Below, in pieces: positions 33,522 to 41,950 of a DNA stretch of 64,000 nt. Origin of the DNA: Mesobacterium pallidum (GTDB lineage: Bacteria > Pseudomonadota > Alphaproteobacteria > Rhodobacterales > Rhodobacteraceae); assembly GCF_019966535.1 (NCBI RefSeq), contig NZ_JAIMID010000002.1, positions 434,001 through 498,000 on the forward strand. Reading direction: 5' to 3'. The notes below the pieces were generated by a model. The model was not told where the DNA came from and did not search any database. It saw nothing but the letters and a program-made list of their open reading frames with translations. A program made the position numbers and the translations under genes. Numbering within the stretch: the first letter of the stretch is position 1; each line of letters begins with the position of its first letter.

Positions 33522-34816
33522 GCGTCGAAATCGGTCTTTGGGGCGTCGCCGCGCTGGGAGTGCTTCTGTTGCTGCGCCTGCCGGTGGCACTGGCGCTGAT
33601 CATCGTGTCCTTCTCGGGGATCTGGGCGATGATCGGGTTGCGTCCGGCCATGGGCATCCTGACCAACACCCCCTATTCCTTTGTCGCCAGCTGGACCATG
33701 AGCGCGGTGCCCATGTTCCTGCTGATGGGCTTCGTCGCCTTCCACACCGGCCTCACGGCCGGGCTGTTCGAGGCGGCCAAGGTCTTCCTCGCCCGGCTGC
33801 CCGGGGGGCTCGCGATCTCGTCGATCTTCGCCTGCTCGGCCTTTGCCAGCGTCTCGGGCTCGTCGGTCGCGACCGCCGCCGCCATGGGCCGCATCGCCAT
33901 CCCCGAGATGGTGCAGGCCGGCTACCGTCCGTCGATCGCCGCCGGCTCGATCGCCGCGGGCGGCACCATCGGCGCGCTGATCCCGCCGTCGATCCTGATG
34001 ATCATCTACGGCATCATCGCCGAAACCTCGGTCACGCAGGTCTTTGTCGGCGGGCTGACCATCGGCATCCTGACCGCCATCTCCTACGCCGTGGTCGTGT
34101 TGGCGATCAGCTACGCCCGCCCCGACGTGATCCCGCCCCGCGCCCCCGTCGCCCCCGGCGAAGGTGCCCGCGTCTTCGTCCAGCTGCTGCCCATCGGCGC
34201 GCTGGTCCTGCTGGTCTTCGGCGGGCTCTTCTCGGGGCTCTTCACCGCGACCGAGGCGGGCGCGGTCGGCGCGCTGGGCACCGTTATCATCGCCGCCGTC
34301 ACCGGCCGGCTGACCCGCACCGCGATTTCGCGTTCGCTGATCGAAACGGTGACGACCACCGGCTCGTTGCTGATCATCGGCATCGGCGCGACCATGTTCA
34401 CCCGCTTCCTCGGCCTTTCGGGCGTGCAGAATTTCATCGCTCTGGCCGTGGCCGGGGCCGACCTCAGCTATCTCAGCCTGATGCTGGTCATCGTGGTGAT
34501 CTACCTGATCCTCGGCACCTTCATGGAGCCCTTCGGCGCCATGCTGGTGACCCTGCCGGTCTTCCTGCCGGTGCTCGAGGCGCAGGACATCTCGCTCGTG
34601 TGGTTCGGCGTGCTGGTGGTCAAGCTGCTCGAGATCGGGATGATCACGCCGCCCGTGGGGCTGAACGTCTTCGTCATCCGGAACGTCGCCTCGGACTACG
34701 TGACGACGACGCAGGTCTTCAAGGGCGTGATCCCCTTCCTCGTGGCCGATATCGTCGTGGTGGCACTTGCCATCGGCTTTCCCGCGCTGGTGCTGTTCCT
34801 GCCCGGGCTCATGTGA
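33518..34816 (+). CDS. TRAP transporter large permease (DctM type)
   Basis: This 432-residue inner-membrane protein has DctM landmarks 'AVPMFLLMGFVAFHTGL', 'SVSGSSVATAAAMGRIAIP', 'GTIGALIPPSILMIIYG' and 'LLEIGMITPPVGLNVFVIRN'. It is the channel subunit of the second TRAP system of the window, of the usual length. It is followed 68 bases on by an HpaR-type regulator. Confidence 0.96.
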   Translation: MSVEIGLWGVAALGVLLLLRLPVALALIIVSFSGIWAMIGLRPAMGILTNTPYSFVASWTMSAVPMFLLMGFVAFHTGLTAGLFEAAKVFLARLPGGLAISSIFACSAFASVSGSSVATAAAMGRIAIPEMVQAGYRPSIAAGSIAAGGTIGALIPPSILMIIYGIIAETSVTQVFVGGLTIGILTAISYAVVVLAISYARPDVIPPRAPVAPGEGARVFVQLLPIGALVLLVFGGLFSGLFTATEAGAVGALGTVIIAAVTGRLTRTAISRSLIETVTTTGSLLIIGIGATMFTRFLGLSGVQNFIALAVAGADLSYLSLMLVIVVIYLILGTFMEPFGAMLVTLPVFLPVLEAQDISLVWFGVLVVKLLEIGMITPPVGLNVFVIRNVASDYVTTTQVFKGVIPFLVADIVVVALAIGFPALVLFLPGLM

Positions 34817-34884
34817 CGTTTTCCTTGTAAACCGACCCGTTCTGCCGCAAGGGGAACGGATCGGAGGAACGGGAACAGAGGCGC

Positions 34885-35343
34885 ATGGCAGACCACCGGG
34901 ACGGGTTCGAGCTGGCGGATACGCAGCGCACACTGGCCATCGCGCTCTTGCGCGCGCGCGAGACGGTGATGGAACGGTTCCGCCCCATGCTGGGCAGCGT
35001 CGGCGTGACCGAGCAGCAATGGCGCGTGTTGCGCGTGCTGCAGGAGACGGGCGAGACCGACGCCAGCCAGCTGGCCGCCCACGCCTGCATCCTGCCTCCG
35101 TCGCTGACGCGGATGCTCAAGACGCTCGAGACGCGCGGGTTCCTGACCGTGCGACGCGACCCGGACGACGGGCGGCGCCAGCTGATCTGCCTGACGCCCG
35201 AGGGCACCGATTTCCTGCACCAGGTCGCCCCGCAAAGCGCCGAGATCTACGCCCGCATCGAGGCCGCCATCGGCCCCGACCGGGTGCAGGCGCTGCTGGA
35301 TGAGCTCGACCACCTGGTGCAGGCCCTCGGCCCCCGCGACTAG
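34885..35343 (+). CDS. hpaR: HpaR-type MarR family regulator
   Basis: This 152-residue protein contains 'RTLAIALLRARETVMERFRP' and 'GVTEQQWRVLRVLQETGETD', as in HpaR, the repressor of homoprotocatechuate degradation. The winged helix 'PPSLTRMLKTLETRGFLTVR' and 'DPDDGRRQLICLTPEG' follow. It is the second MarR gene in the aromatic locus. Its target may be the TRAP genes or a distant aromatic pathway, since no hpa enzyme is in the window. Its TAG stop overlaps the stop of the convergent gene by three bases within CTAG. Confidence 0.85.
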   Translation: MADHRDGFELADTQRTLAIALLRARETVMERFRPMLGSVGVTEQQWRVLRVLQETGETDASQLAAHACILPPSLTRMLKTLETRGFLTVRRDPDDGRRQLICLTPEGTDFLHQVAPQSAEIYARIEAAIGPDRVQALLDELDHLVQALGPRD

Positions 35344-36683
35344 CGGTTGCGCGGCGTGCCCCGCACGTTGCGGAAGAAGGTCTTGAGCTTGTCGCTTTTC
35401 GGCGTGTCCTGGAAGGTCTCCTCGTAGGCCTGGTCCAGCAGCGACGGGTAGCCCAGCGTCTTGCGCGCCAGGATCTCGAAGAAACTCGCCACCCGCAGCC
35501 GCCGTTCGATGTCGATGGCCGCACCCGCCTCGCAGGTCGCCTTGCCCTCGGTGCCGAAGGCGGCGGCGAGGCTCTCGAAAGCGCTGGGCGTCAGCACGGC
35601 AAGCGCCCGTGCCTGCCATTTCGACACCCGCGAACAGACCGCCACGTCCTGCATGGCCTTGCCGAAGATGGCATAGCGATCCTCGGTATAGGTCTCGACC
35701 CCGCCGTCGAATTCGCAGCCGGGGATGGCATCGGCCTGCTCGCGGATGATCTCGCGATCGCCGAGGTAGTAGTGGAACTGCTTGCTGCAGAAATCCCGCG
35801 CGGCCGCGTCGTGGCTGTCGTAGATGCGCACCGGCCGGATGTCGGGCAGCTGCGCCAGGTTGGCCGGGGCGGTGGGCTCGGGTGCCTCCTCGGTGGCCTC
35901 GTCCTTGCCAGCCGCGACCCTGGCCGCCGCCGCCGTCTCGGCAACCACCTTGTCGAGGGCCGCTTGCAGTTCCTCGTAGGGGTCGCCTTCCTGCGCGCAG
36001 ACGACGGTTCCGCGCTGGGTGGCCACCAGCACGCTCTTGTAGGCCGGCAATTCCTGCGCTTCGATCAGCGCGGACAGGCCGTAGGATTGCGCGGTGGTCT
36101 GCCCGACCATGCCGATCAGCCCCCGGGTGCCGCAGGCCGATTGCGGCGGCCCGAAATCCCGCGGGGTGATGTAGGAGATCCCGGTCAGGTAGATCGGCGC
36201 CGACACCACGAGGTCGACGCGGCGCTCGTTAGTGATCGTGGCCGGATCGCAGAGGATGTCGAATTCGGCCCCGAGACCGGTAAAGCGGATGTCCCCGCCC
36301 GCGGCCCGCCCGTTCCGTCGCGCCTCGTCGATGTCGAAGACGCCGATGTCGTCGATGCCAAGCTCGGGGTCGGCGGATACCATCTCGGTCAGCACGGCAT
36401 CGCAGATCTTGATCACGTAGCCGGTGTAGCGGTCGCGCCCCAGGGGCCCGAGCGCGGCATGGGTGGCCACGTCTATCATCCGCTCGGACCGGTAGGAGAA
36501 GGGCCGCGAATGACTGCGCACGCCGACGCAAAGCTTCTTGCCCTGCGCGCGGCAGCTGTCCTGCCCGGCAGCGTCGAGCGTGGCCCGCGCCGCATCGCCG
36601 CCCGCCCCGGGCCCGTCGGCCGCGCCCCCCGGCGTCGCAAGGGCCAGGGCCAGGATCAGCGCAAACGGGCCTGGACGCATCAT
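35340..36683 (-). CDS. Secreted binding-protein-like protein at the end of the export operon
   Basis: This 447-residue protein has a signal peptide (1-22, 'RPGPFALILALALATPGGAA') and amino-acid-type solute-binding (SBP_bac_3-like) features: 'LCVGVRSHSRPFSYRSERMI', 'GYVIKICDAVLTEM', 'RRVDLVVSAPIYLTGISYIT' and 'YLGDREIIREQADAIPGCEF'. The Cys-rich N-terminus, an insertion around 240-270 ('ATEEAPEPTAPAN') and a long C-terminal helical part (about 360-447) are unusual for transport proteins. The start overlaps the stop of the membrane-protein gene (ATGATGA). With no ABC permease nearby it may be a sensor or accessory of that membrane protein; this is inferred. Confidence 0.75.
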   Translation of the reverse strand: MMRPGPFALILALALATPGGAADGPGAGGDAARATLDAAGQDSCRAQGKKLCVGVRSHSRPFSYRSERMIDVATHAALGPLGRDRYTGYVIKICDAVLTEMVSADPELGIDDIGVFDIDEARRNGRAAGGDIRFTGLGAEFDILCDPATITNERRVDLVVSAPIYLTGISYITPRDFGPPQSACGTRGLIGMVGQTTAQSYGLSALIEAQELPAYKSVLVATQRGTVVCAQEGDPYEELQAALDKVVAETAAAARVAAGKDEATEEAPEPTAPANLAQLPDIRPVRIYDSHDAAARDFCSKQFHYYLGDREIIREQADAIPGCEFDGGVETYTEDRYAIFGKAMQDVAVCSRVSKWQARALAVLTPSAFESLAAAFGTEGKATCEAGAAIDIERRLRVASFFEILARKTLGYPSLLDQAYEETFQDTPKSDKLKTFFRNVRGTPRNR

Positions 36684-38952
36684 TCTCCCGCGACCTCCTG
36701 CGAGCCGCGGGTCATCCGGCCGCCGGTCTCGCGCATCCATTGCATGCCGCGCTTCAGCCGCCCCGGCGCAGGATCCGCGTCGAACACCTCCTCGGGGGTC
36801 TCGGACCCCTCGAGGAACAGGCCGAAGAAGAACAGGAACCAGATCACGACGGCGCTTTCCGACACGACCTCGCGGGTGAAGCGGTCGAAGAACTCGCCTT
36901 CGACCAGGTAATAGGGCCCCTGGCCAAAGGTCATGCGGATCAGGAAGGCGGCCAGCAAGACGAAGATCGCGATGCAGGTGAAGGCCGCGAACATGGTGCG
37001 CCGGGCGCTCCAGTTGTCGTGCTGGTCCATCATCGCGATGGCACCGAAGCACAGGACGAAGCCGCTCAGCATCATCGACATCAGGTAGGGGCCGTTGCCG
37101 CGCACGAAAAAGATGATCTCGGCCTTGCTGACGGTCAGCCCGCTGGCGATCCAGAGGTTGACGAAATCCACCAGCCCCAGCCCCACGAACAGCAAGGCGA
37201 CGGCAGGATCGAGATGGCAAAGAAGCGGATGAAGGGAAAGCGCTTGAAATCCCACGGCTTCCAGGAATTGGCATCCTTGCGCATTTCCCACATCAGCAGC
37301 GCGGCCGAGACCGCCATGAAGACCGCGACGCCCCATTTCAGCACCGTCCACAGCGCCGATTTCGCGTAGATCCCGAGCCGCGCGTTGATCATCGCCTTCT
37401 TGGCGTCGCGGACGATTCCGGCGCAGATCGTGGCGGCGTCGCCGCCCGCCGGCAGGGCCGCGCAGGTCCGGACGGTCGCGGGCCGAGGCGCCAGCAGGGT
37501 AAAGGCCGAGGGCCGTTCGCTGACGGCGACGAGCCCCCTGGACTGGTCGTAGCCCAGCGCCACGGCGACCCGTTCGCCGGTTCCGGAATCGGTCGCCCAG
37601 CCCGCCCGGCATTCAAGCGGCACCGCGCCCGCGTCCTGCACCCAGAAGGCAGTGCAGATGGTCACCCAGTCCGCCTGTTGCGCGGCGGCCCGCGCGGATT
37701 CCGTGGTCGCGCCGGCCGCGTGCCGGTCGACCCGCGTCTCGATCTGCGGGTCCAGCCCGGCCGTGTTGGCCGAGCTGGGCAGGCGCCAATCGCACAGCAT
37801 GTAGGCGCCGAGGCTCAGGAGGAACCCGCAGAGCATCGCGAGGAAGACCGACATGGCAAAGGAATTGTGCTCGGCGTTGTATTCGCGCTGGATATGGTCC
37901 TGCAGCACGCCGTAGGGGTCGTCGCTGCGGGTCTCCTTGATCGAGCGGTTGTTGCGGATGTAATGCACCGCGAACAGGGCCGAGGCGCTGTTCTTGAGCA
38001 GAAGCGCGCGCTGCTGGAAATCCGACATCGCGCCTTCGAACTCGTCCACGCTGTCGAAATCGCCGGGCTCGCGCAGCCCCTTGAGCCGGGCGCGCAGCTT
38101 GTCCCTCTCGGCCTCGAAGGTCTGGACCAGGGTGTCCACCTTGGCCAGGGTCTGGGCGGGAAAGTACAGCTGGCTGACCGCGCCGCTCACCGAAGGCGCC
38201 AGGAAATCGACCGCGTAAAGCGCGTCGCGGGCCTGGTTCATGTCGATCCGGTCCTCGATCCGGGCATGGATCGCCGGGTCCCAGCCGGCCTCGACCTGGG
38301 TGAACTCGCTCAGCAGCGGGGTCGGCACGTTGCACTTGATCTTGTCGGGCTGCGCGGGGATGCGGGCGGCGGCGCGCCCCTTGCGGCGCTTGCGCAGCTT
38401 CTCGCGTTCGACCCGTGCCTCTTCGGCTTCTTGCAGGAAGGTCTGCCAGCGGATGCCCGACAGGTCGTGGATCACCCGGAAGATGCCATGCGGGATGCCG
38501 GCCAGCCGCTGCGCGAGGCCGCGCAGGGTTTCCTCGACCGGGCGCATGGCGTTGATCGAGAACAGCGAGATCAGGAAGGCCGAGATGAAGATCGGCTTGC
38601 CATAGCCCAGCTCGGACAGGTTGAACGGGTCGGTGACCGGGTTCAGCACCCCGCCCGTCGCGCCCACCTGGCCGCGCGCGAACTCGGCCCTCGTGACCAG
38701 CTCGAGCAGCTCGGCCCAGCTGAGCAGCACCGCGTAGGCGAGGATGTAAAGCAGCGAGTACAGCAGGTATCCCGCGATCCATTCCCGGCCCGAGCACAGA
38801 TCGGACACGCGCGCATCACGCAGGATCGGAAAGACGGCAAAGGGGTCGTTCTGGCCGACCCGCGAAAAGTTGCGGTTGGCTTCGACCAGCAGGGTGCAGG
38901 CGCCGAGGATGACAACGCCAACGTAGATCCACTGGTCCACGTTCCCGTTCAT
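36680..38952 (-). pseudogene. Large polytopic membrane protein, split by a frameshift near 37210
   Basis: Reading from ATG 38952, 580 residues are open until 'KRFPFIRFFAIS'. There the frame runs into an out-of-frame tail that stops at 37135, while the next frame continues without a break as 'DPAVALLFVGLGLVDFVNLW' to the stop at 36680. One missing base around 37205-37225 explains both halves, giving a protein of about 757 residues. It has about nine membrane segments and a central cytoplasmic or periplasmic helical region (about 160-340, with a basic stretch 'REKLRKRRKGRAAARIP'). Family not recognised. It is coupled to the binding-protein-like gene downstream. There is no homopolymer at the site, so this may be a real mutation or an assembly error. 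Confidence 0.75.
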
Positions 38953-38973
38953 GTCAGGGGCGACGCGGTGGCG

Positions 38974-39096
38974 TCAGACGCATTCTTGAACGGACGGGTT
39001 GCAGGGCCCTGCCTCGACCTCGTCCGGTGCCGAAATGGCAAAGCCGAAGGCCAGGGCGAGAGCAGCCGCAGCGGCTATCATCAATCTTGCGGGCAT
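38974..39096 (-). CDS. Small secreted peptide with two cysteines (40 residues)
   Basis: The ATG at 39096 opens a 40-codon frame. It encodes a signal peptide ('RLMIAAAAALALAFGFAIS') ending in a likely signal-peptidase site 'DEVEA', then a mature part of only about 11 residues, 'GPCNPSVQECV', with Cys3 and Cys10 able to form a small disulfide loop. A good promoter-like pair lies just upstream (39131-39159), separate from the rest of the operon, while the ribosome site is weak (GGA). It is followed 21 bases on by the membrane-protein gene. No known family; a secreted peptide factor or component of the export locus is a guess. Confidence 0.6.
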   Translation of the reverse strand: MPARLMIAAAAALALAFGFAISAPDEVEAGPCNPSVQECV

Positions 39097-39130
39097 GATT
39101 CGACATCCAATGGCTTGAAAAACATTCGCA

Positions 39131-39159
39131 ATGGTATCATGAAACCGCTTTTGGAACAA
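39131..39159 (-). promoter_or_regulatory. Candidate promoter before the small peptide gene
   Basis: On the minus strand, TTGTTC (39159-39154) and TACCAT (39136-39131) are spaced by 17 bases. They lie 35 bases before the peptide start, in a 152-base gap that is A/T-richer than its surroundings. Confidence 0.45.
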
Positions 39160-39248
39160 CTTTTGAGGGAATGCCCCACGACAGCCGCACAACCCCGCGT
39201 AAACGTTGGCTTTCCCGACGCCACCCCCGCGCGTAGCCTCCGCGGTTC

Positions 39249-40040
39249 CTACCCCTGTTCGAACCCCAAAAGGCAGCGCGTGCCGGCGGTAAAGGCGCCG
39301 TCGGCATTGTCGATCCGCACCCGCAACCCGAAGCTGCGCGAGGCGGCGTCGATCACCGGGTCCACGGCCGTGACCTCGCCCGCACGCGACGTGTCGCGGT
39401 CGGCATCCACGACCGTGACGGCGTCGCCCCGCGCGACCTCTCCGTAGGCGGCAGCGGGCAGCAGCGCCTCGGCGTACAGCGTGGAGACGTTGACGATTTC
39501 CAGCATCGGCTCGTCGGCGGCCGCGTATTCGCCCGGGTCCACATGGCGCGCGAGGACGCGGCCCGACACCGGTGCCACGATGGTGCGCAGGGCCAGCGCG
39601 GCCTCGGCGGCCTCGACTTCGATGCGCGAGGCGAACTGCGCATCCTCGGCTTCGGCCAGCTGGGCGCGGGCGACTTCCGTTTCGGCCAGCACTTCGTTCA
39701 GCTGGTTCTGCGAGGCCACGCCGCGGTCCGACAGCGATTGCAGCTGCGCCAGCCGCCGCTCGGCATCGGCCAGCTGCGCCTGCCGGGCGAGGATCGCGGC
39801 CATGCTTTCCGATCGGTGGCGAGCGGCGGCCAGCTGCGCCTCCTGCACCCGGCTCTCGATGCGGCCCAGCACTTGCCCGGCCTCGACCCGGTCGCCGCGG
39901 TCGACGCTCATCTCTTCGAGCAGCCCCGCCACGGGCGGCGCGATCTCGAGCTCGTCGGCAGGGCGCAGGATGCAGCTGATCGCCTCCTGCCCAGCCACCG
40001 GCGATGCAGCCAACAGGGCCAAGAACGCAAACCGTTTCAT
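39249..40040 (-). CDS. HlyD/RND-type periplasmic adaptor protein
   Basis: This 263-residue protein has a signal peptide (1-17). The usual membrane-fusion order is visible: a first lipoyl half ('DELEIAPPVAGLLEEMSVDR'), a coiled-coil hairpin (about 60-145), and a second lipoyl half ('TIVAPVSGRVLARHVDPGEY'), followed by a short beta-barrel. It is shorter than most adaptors and lacks the C-terminal membrane-proximal domain. It overlaps the SecA-like gene by ATGA. It is probably the periplasmic link of the export machinery encoded here; no inner-membrane transporter of the RND or ABC type accompanies it. Confidence 0.88.
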   Translation of the reverse strand: MKRFAFLALLAASPVAGQEAISCILRPADELEIAPPVAGLLEEMSVDRGDRVEAGQVLGRIESRVQEAQLAAARHRSESMAAILARQAQLADAERRLAQLQSLSDRGVASQNQLNEVLAETEVARAQLAEAEDAQFASRIEVEAAEAALALRTIVAPVSGRVLARHVDPGEYAAADEPMLEIVNVSTLYAEALLPAAAYGEVARGDAVTVVDADRDTSRAGEVTAVDPVIDAASRSFGLRVRIDNADGAFTAGTRCLLGFEQG

Positions 40041-41950
40041 TCCAGCCCCCCGGCAAATGCCATCATGTCGTCCAAGCCATCCTCCATCCGGTTCAGATCG
40101 GCGCGCTGGCGGGCATGGACCGCCTCGACCCGCGCTTGTGCGCGGTCGAAATCCCGCACCGTCGGGCGCGCCGGCGGGTCCTGCCCCAGGATCGGATCCT
40201 CGGCCGAGAGCAGGTATTCGTAAAGCCCCGGATCGCCCTGTCGCGCGCAGCGGCCGATCAGCTGGCGGTCGATCCGCCCCGCCTCGTGCCGTTCAGTCAA
40301 CAGGACGGTCAGCCCCCCGGCCGCGCGGGCGGCCTCATCCAGCCGGATGTCCGCCCCCCGCCCCGCCATGTTGGTCGCCACCGTGATCGTGCCCGCGATG
40401 CCCGCGCCGGCGATGATCTCGGCCTCTTCGGCGTCCTGCCGGGCCGAGAGGACCCGGTGCGGCAGGCCATGGGCGGTCAGCGCCGCACTGGCCTCCTCCG
40501 CCGCCTCGACGGTGCGGGTGCCGATCAGCACGGGGCGAGCCTCGGCCCGGTGCTCGGCGGCCAGTTCGGCCACGCGGACCCACTTGGCCGCGAGGTCCGG
40601 CAGGATCTCCACCCGCCCCTGGCGGCGCTGGCTGGGGCGGTGTGTCGGCACGGGCATGACCGTCAGGTCATAGGTCGCCCGCAGCTCGCGCGCGGTTTCG
40701 GCCAGCGTGCCCGACAGGCCCGAGAGCCGCAGGTAACGGCGAAAGAACCGCTGGAAGGTCAACCGGCCCAGCGTCGCGCGTTCCTCTCCCGGGGGCAGCC
40801 CCTCCTTGACCTCGACCATCTGGTGCAGCCCCTCGGACCAAGTGCGGTCGGGCATGACGCGGCCGGTGTTCTCGTCCACGATCTCGACCTTGCCCTCGCG
40901 CAAGATGTAATGCACGTCGCGCGTCAGGATGTGCAGCGCGTAAAGCGCACGTTCCGCCAGCTCGCGCGCGCGACGGCGGCCGGACCAGACGCCGCCCAGG
41001 TCTTCGGAGGTGCCGGCGACCACCGCCTCGCCCTCCTCGGTCAGCGACACGGGCCGGTCGCTGCCGGGGGCGAGCGTGTAGTCGGTGCCTTCGCCCAGCA
41101 GCCGCGCCAGCCAGACCGCCTGCTTCGCCACCGTCGCCATCTCTGCATTGCCCGAGGGGGCCGAGATCACCAGCGGCGTGCGCGCCTCGTCGATCATCAC
41201 GCTGTCGGCCTCGTCCACGATGGCGGACCAGAGCCCGCGCATGATCGGCGCCTCGCCCCGGCCCCATTGCGCGTCCAGCTTCAGCCCCAGGGTCGAGGCA
41301 TCGCCATGGGCGATCCGGTCCTTGAGGTGGTCAAAGGCGATTTCCTTGGACGAGGCATAGACGATGTCGCAGGCGTAGATCTCGCGCCGGTCGGGCGGGG
41401 TCGCGTCGGGGTCGATCCCGCCGCAGGTGAGGCCCAGCCAGTCGAACAGCGCGCGCCCTTCCTCGAGGTCGCGCAGCGCGAGGTAATCGTTGGCGGTGAT
41501 GACGTGGACGGGCCAGCCCTCGGCCGCCTGAAGCGCGGCAGCCATAATCGTCACCAGTGTCTTGCCCTCGCCGGTCGCCATCTCGACGCCGGTGCGGTTC
41601 GACAAGGCGGTGGCGGCGACCAGCTGGACCGGGTGCGGAAAAAGGCCGGTGGCGCGGCGGGTGACCTCGCGCAGGGCGGCGAGGCGTTTGGGCGGATCGC
41701 CCGCGCCGCGACGGGCGGCAGAGGACAGCGCCAGCCATTCCGATTTCAGCGCGGCGTCGTCCAGCCCGGCGCATGGCGCGGCATGCCGCTCGGCCCCGCG
41801 CGCCTGCGTCCAGGCGTCCCGCGCGCGCAGTTTCGTGGCGACTGGGGCCAGGGCACCGCGCGCAAATTGGCCCAGGTCGAACCCGTCACGTTTCGGCGCA
41901 GCGGTCCGGATGTGATCCGGGAACGGCGGCAGGGCGCGTTGCAGGCTCAT
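40037..41950 (-). CDS. Short SecA-like ATPase (accessory export motor)
   Basis: This 637-residue protein, against about 900 in housekeeping SecA, keeps the DEAD motor: Walker A 'MATGEGKTLVT' (124-134), 'VDEADSVMIDEARTPLVIS' (245-263), 'GLHQMVEVKEGL', 'ATNMAGRGADIRL' and the arginine-finger motif 'GRCARQGDPG'. After the motor only about 60 residues remain, so the helical scaffold, two-helix finger, wing domain and zinc tail that push preproteins through SecYEG are largely gone. 'LSGLSGTLAETARELRATYD' replaces the usual TGMTGTA. It lies between an M50/HlyD fusion and a HlyD adaptor, overlapping both, so it probably drives or regulates this special export route. Confidence 0.9.
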   Translation of the reverse strand: MSLQRALPPFPDHIRTAAPKRDGFDLGQFARGALAPVATKLRARDAWTQARGAERHAAPCAGLDDAALKSEWLALSSAARRGAGDPPKRLAALREVTRRATGLFPHPVQLVAATALSNRTGVEMATGEGKTLVTIMAAALQAAEGWPVHVITANDYLALRDLEEGRALFDWLGLTCGGIDPDATPPDRREIYACDIVYASSKEIAFDHLKDRIAHGDASTLGLKLDAQWGRGEAPIMRGLWSAIVDEADSVMIDEARTPLVISAPSGNAEMATVAKQAVWLARLLGEGTDYTLAPGSDRPVSLTEEGEAVVAGTSEDLGGVWSGRRRARELAERALYALHILTRDVHYILREGKVEIVDENTGRVMPDRTWSEGLHQMVEVKEGLPPGEERATLGRLTFQRFFRRYLRLSGLSGTLAETARELRATYDLTVMPVPTHRPSQRRQGRVEILPDLAAKWVRVAELAAEHRAEARPVLIGTRTVEAAEEASAALTAHGLPHRVLSARQDAEEAEIIAGAGIAGTITVATNMAGRGADIRLDEAARAAGGLTVLLTERHEAGRIDRQLIGRCARQGDPGLYEYLLSAEDPILGQDPPARPTVRDFDRAQARVEAVHARQRADLNRMEDGLDDMMAFAGGLE

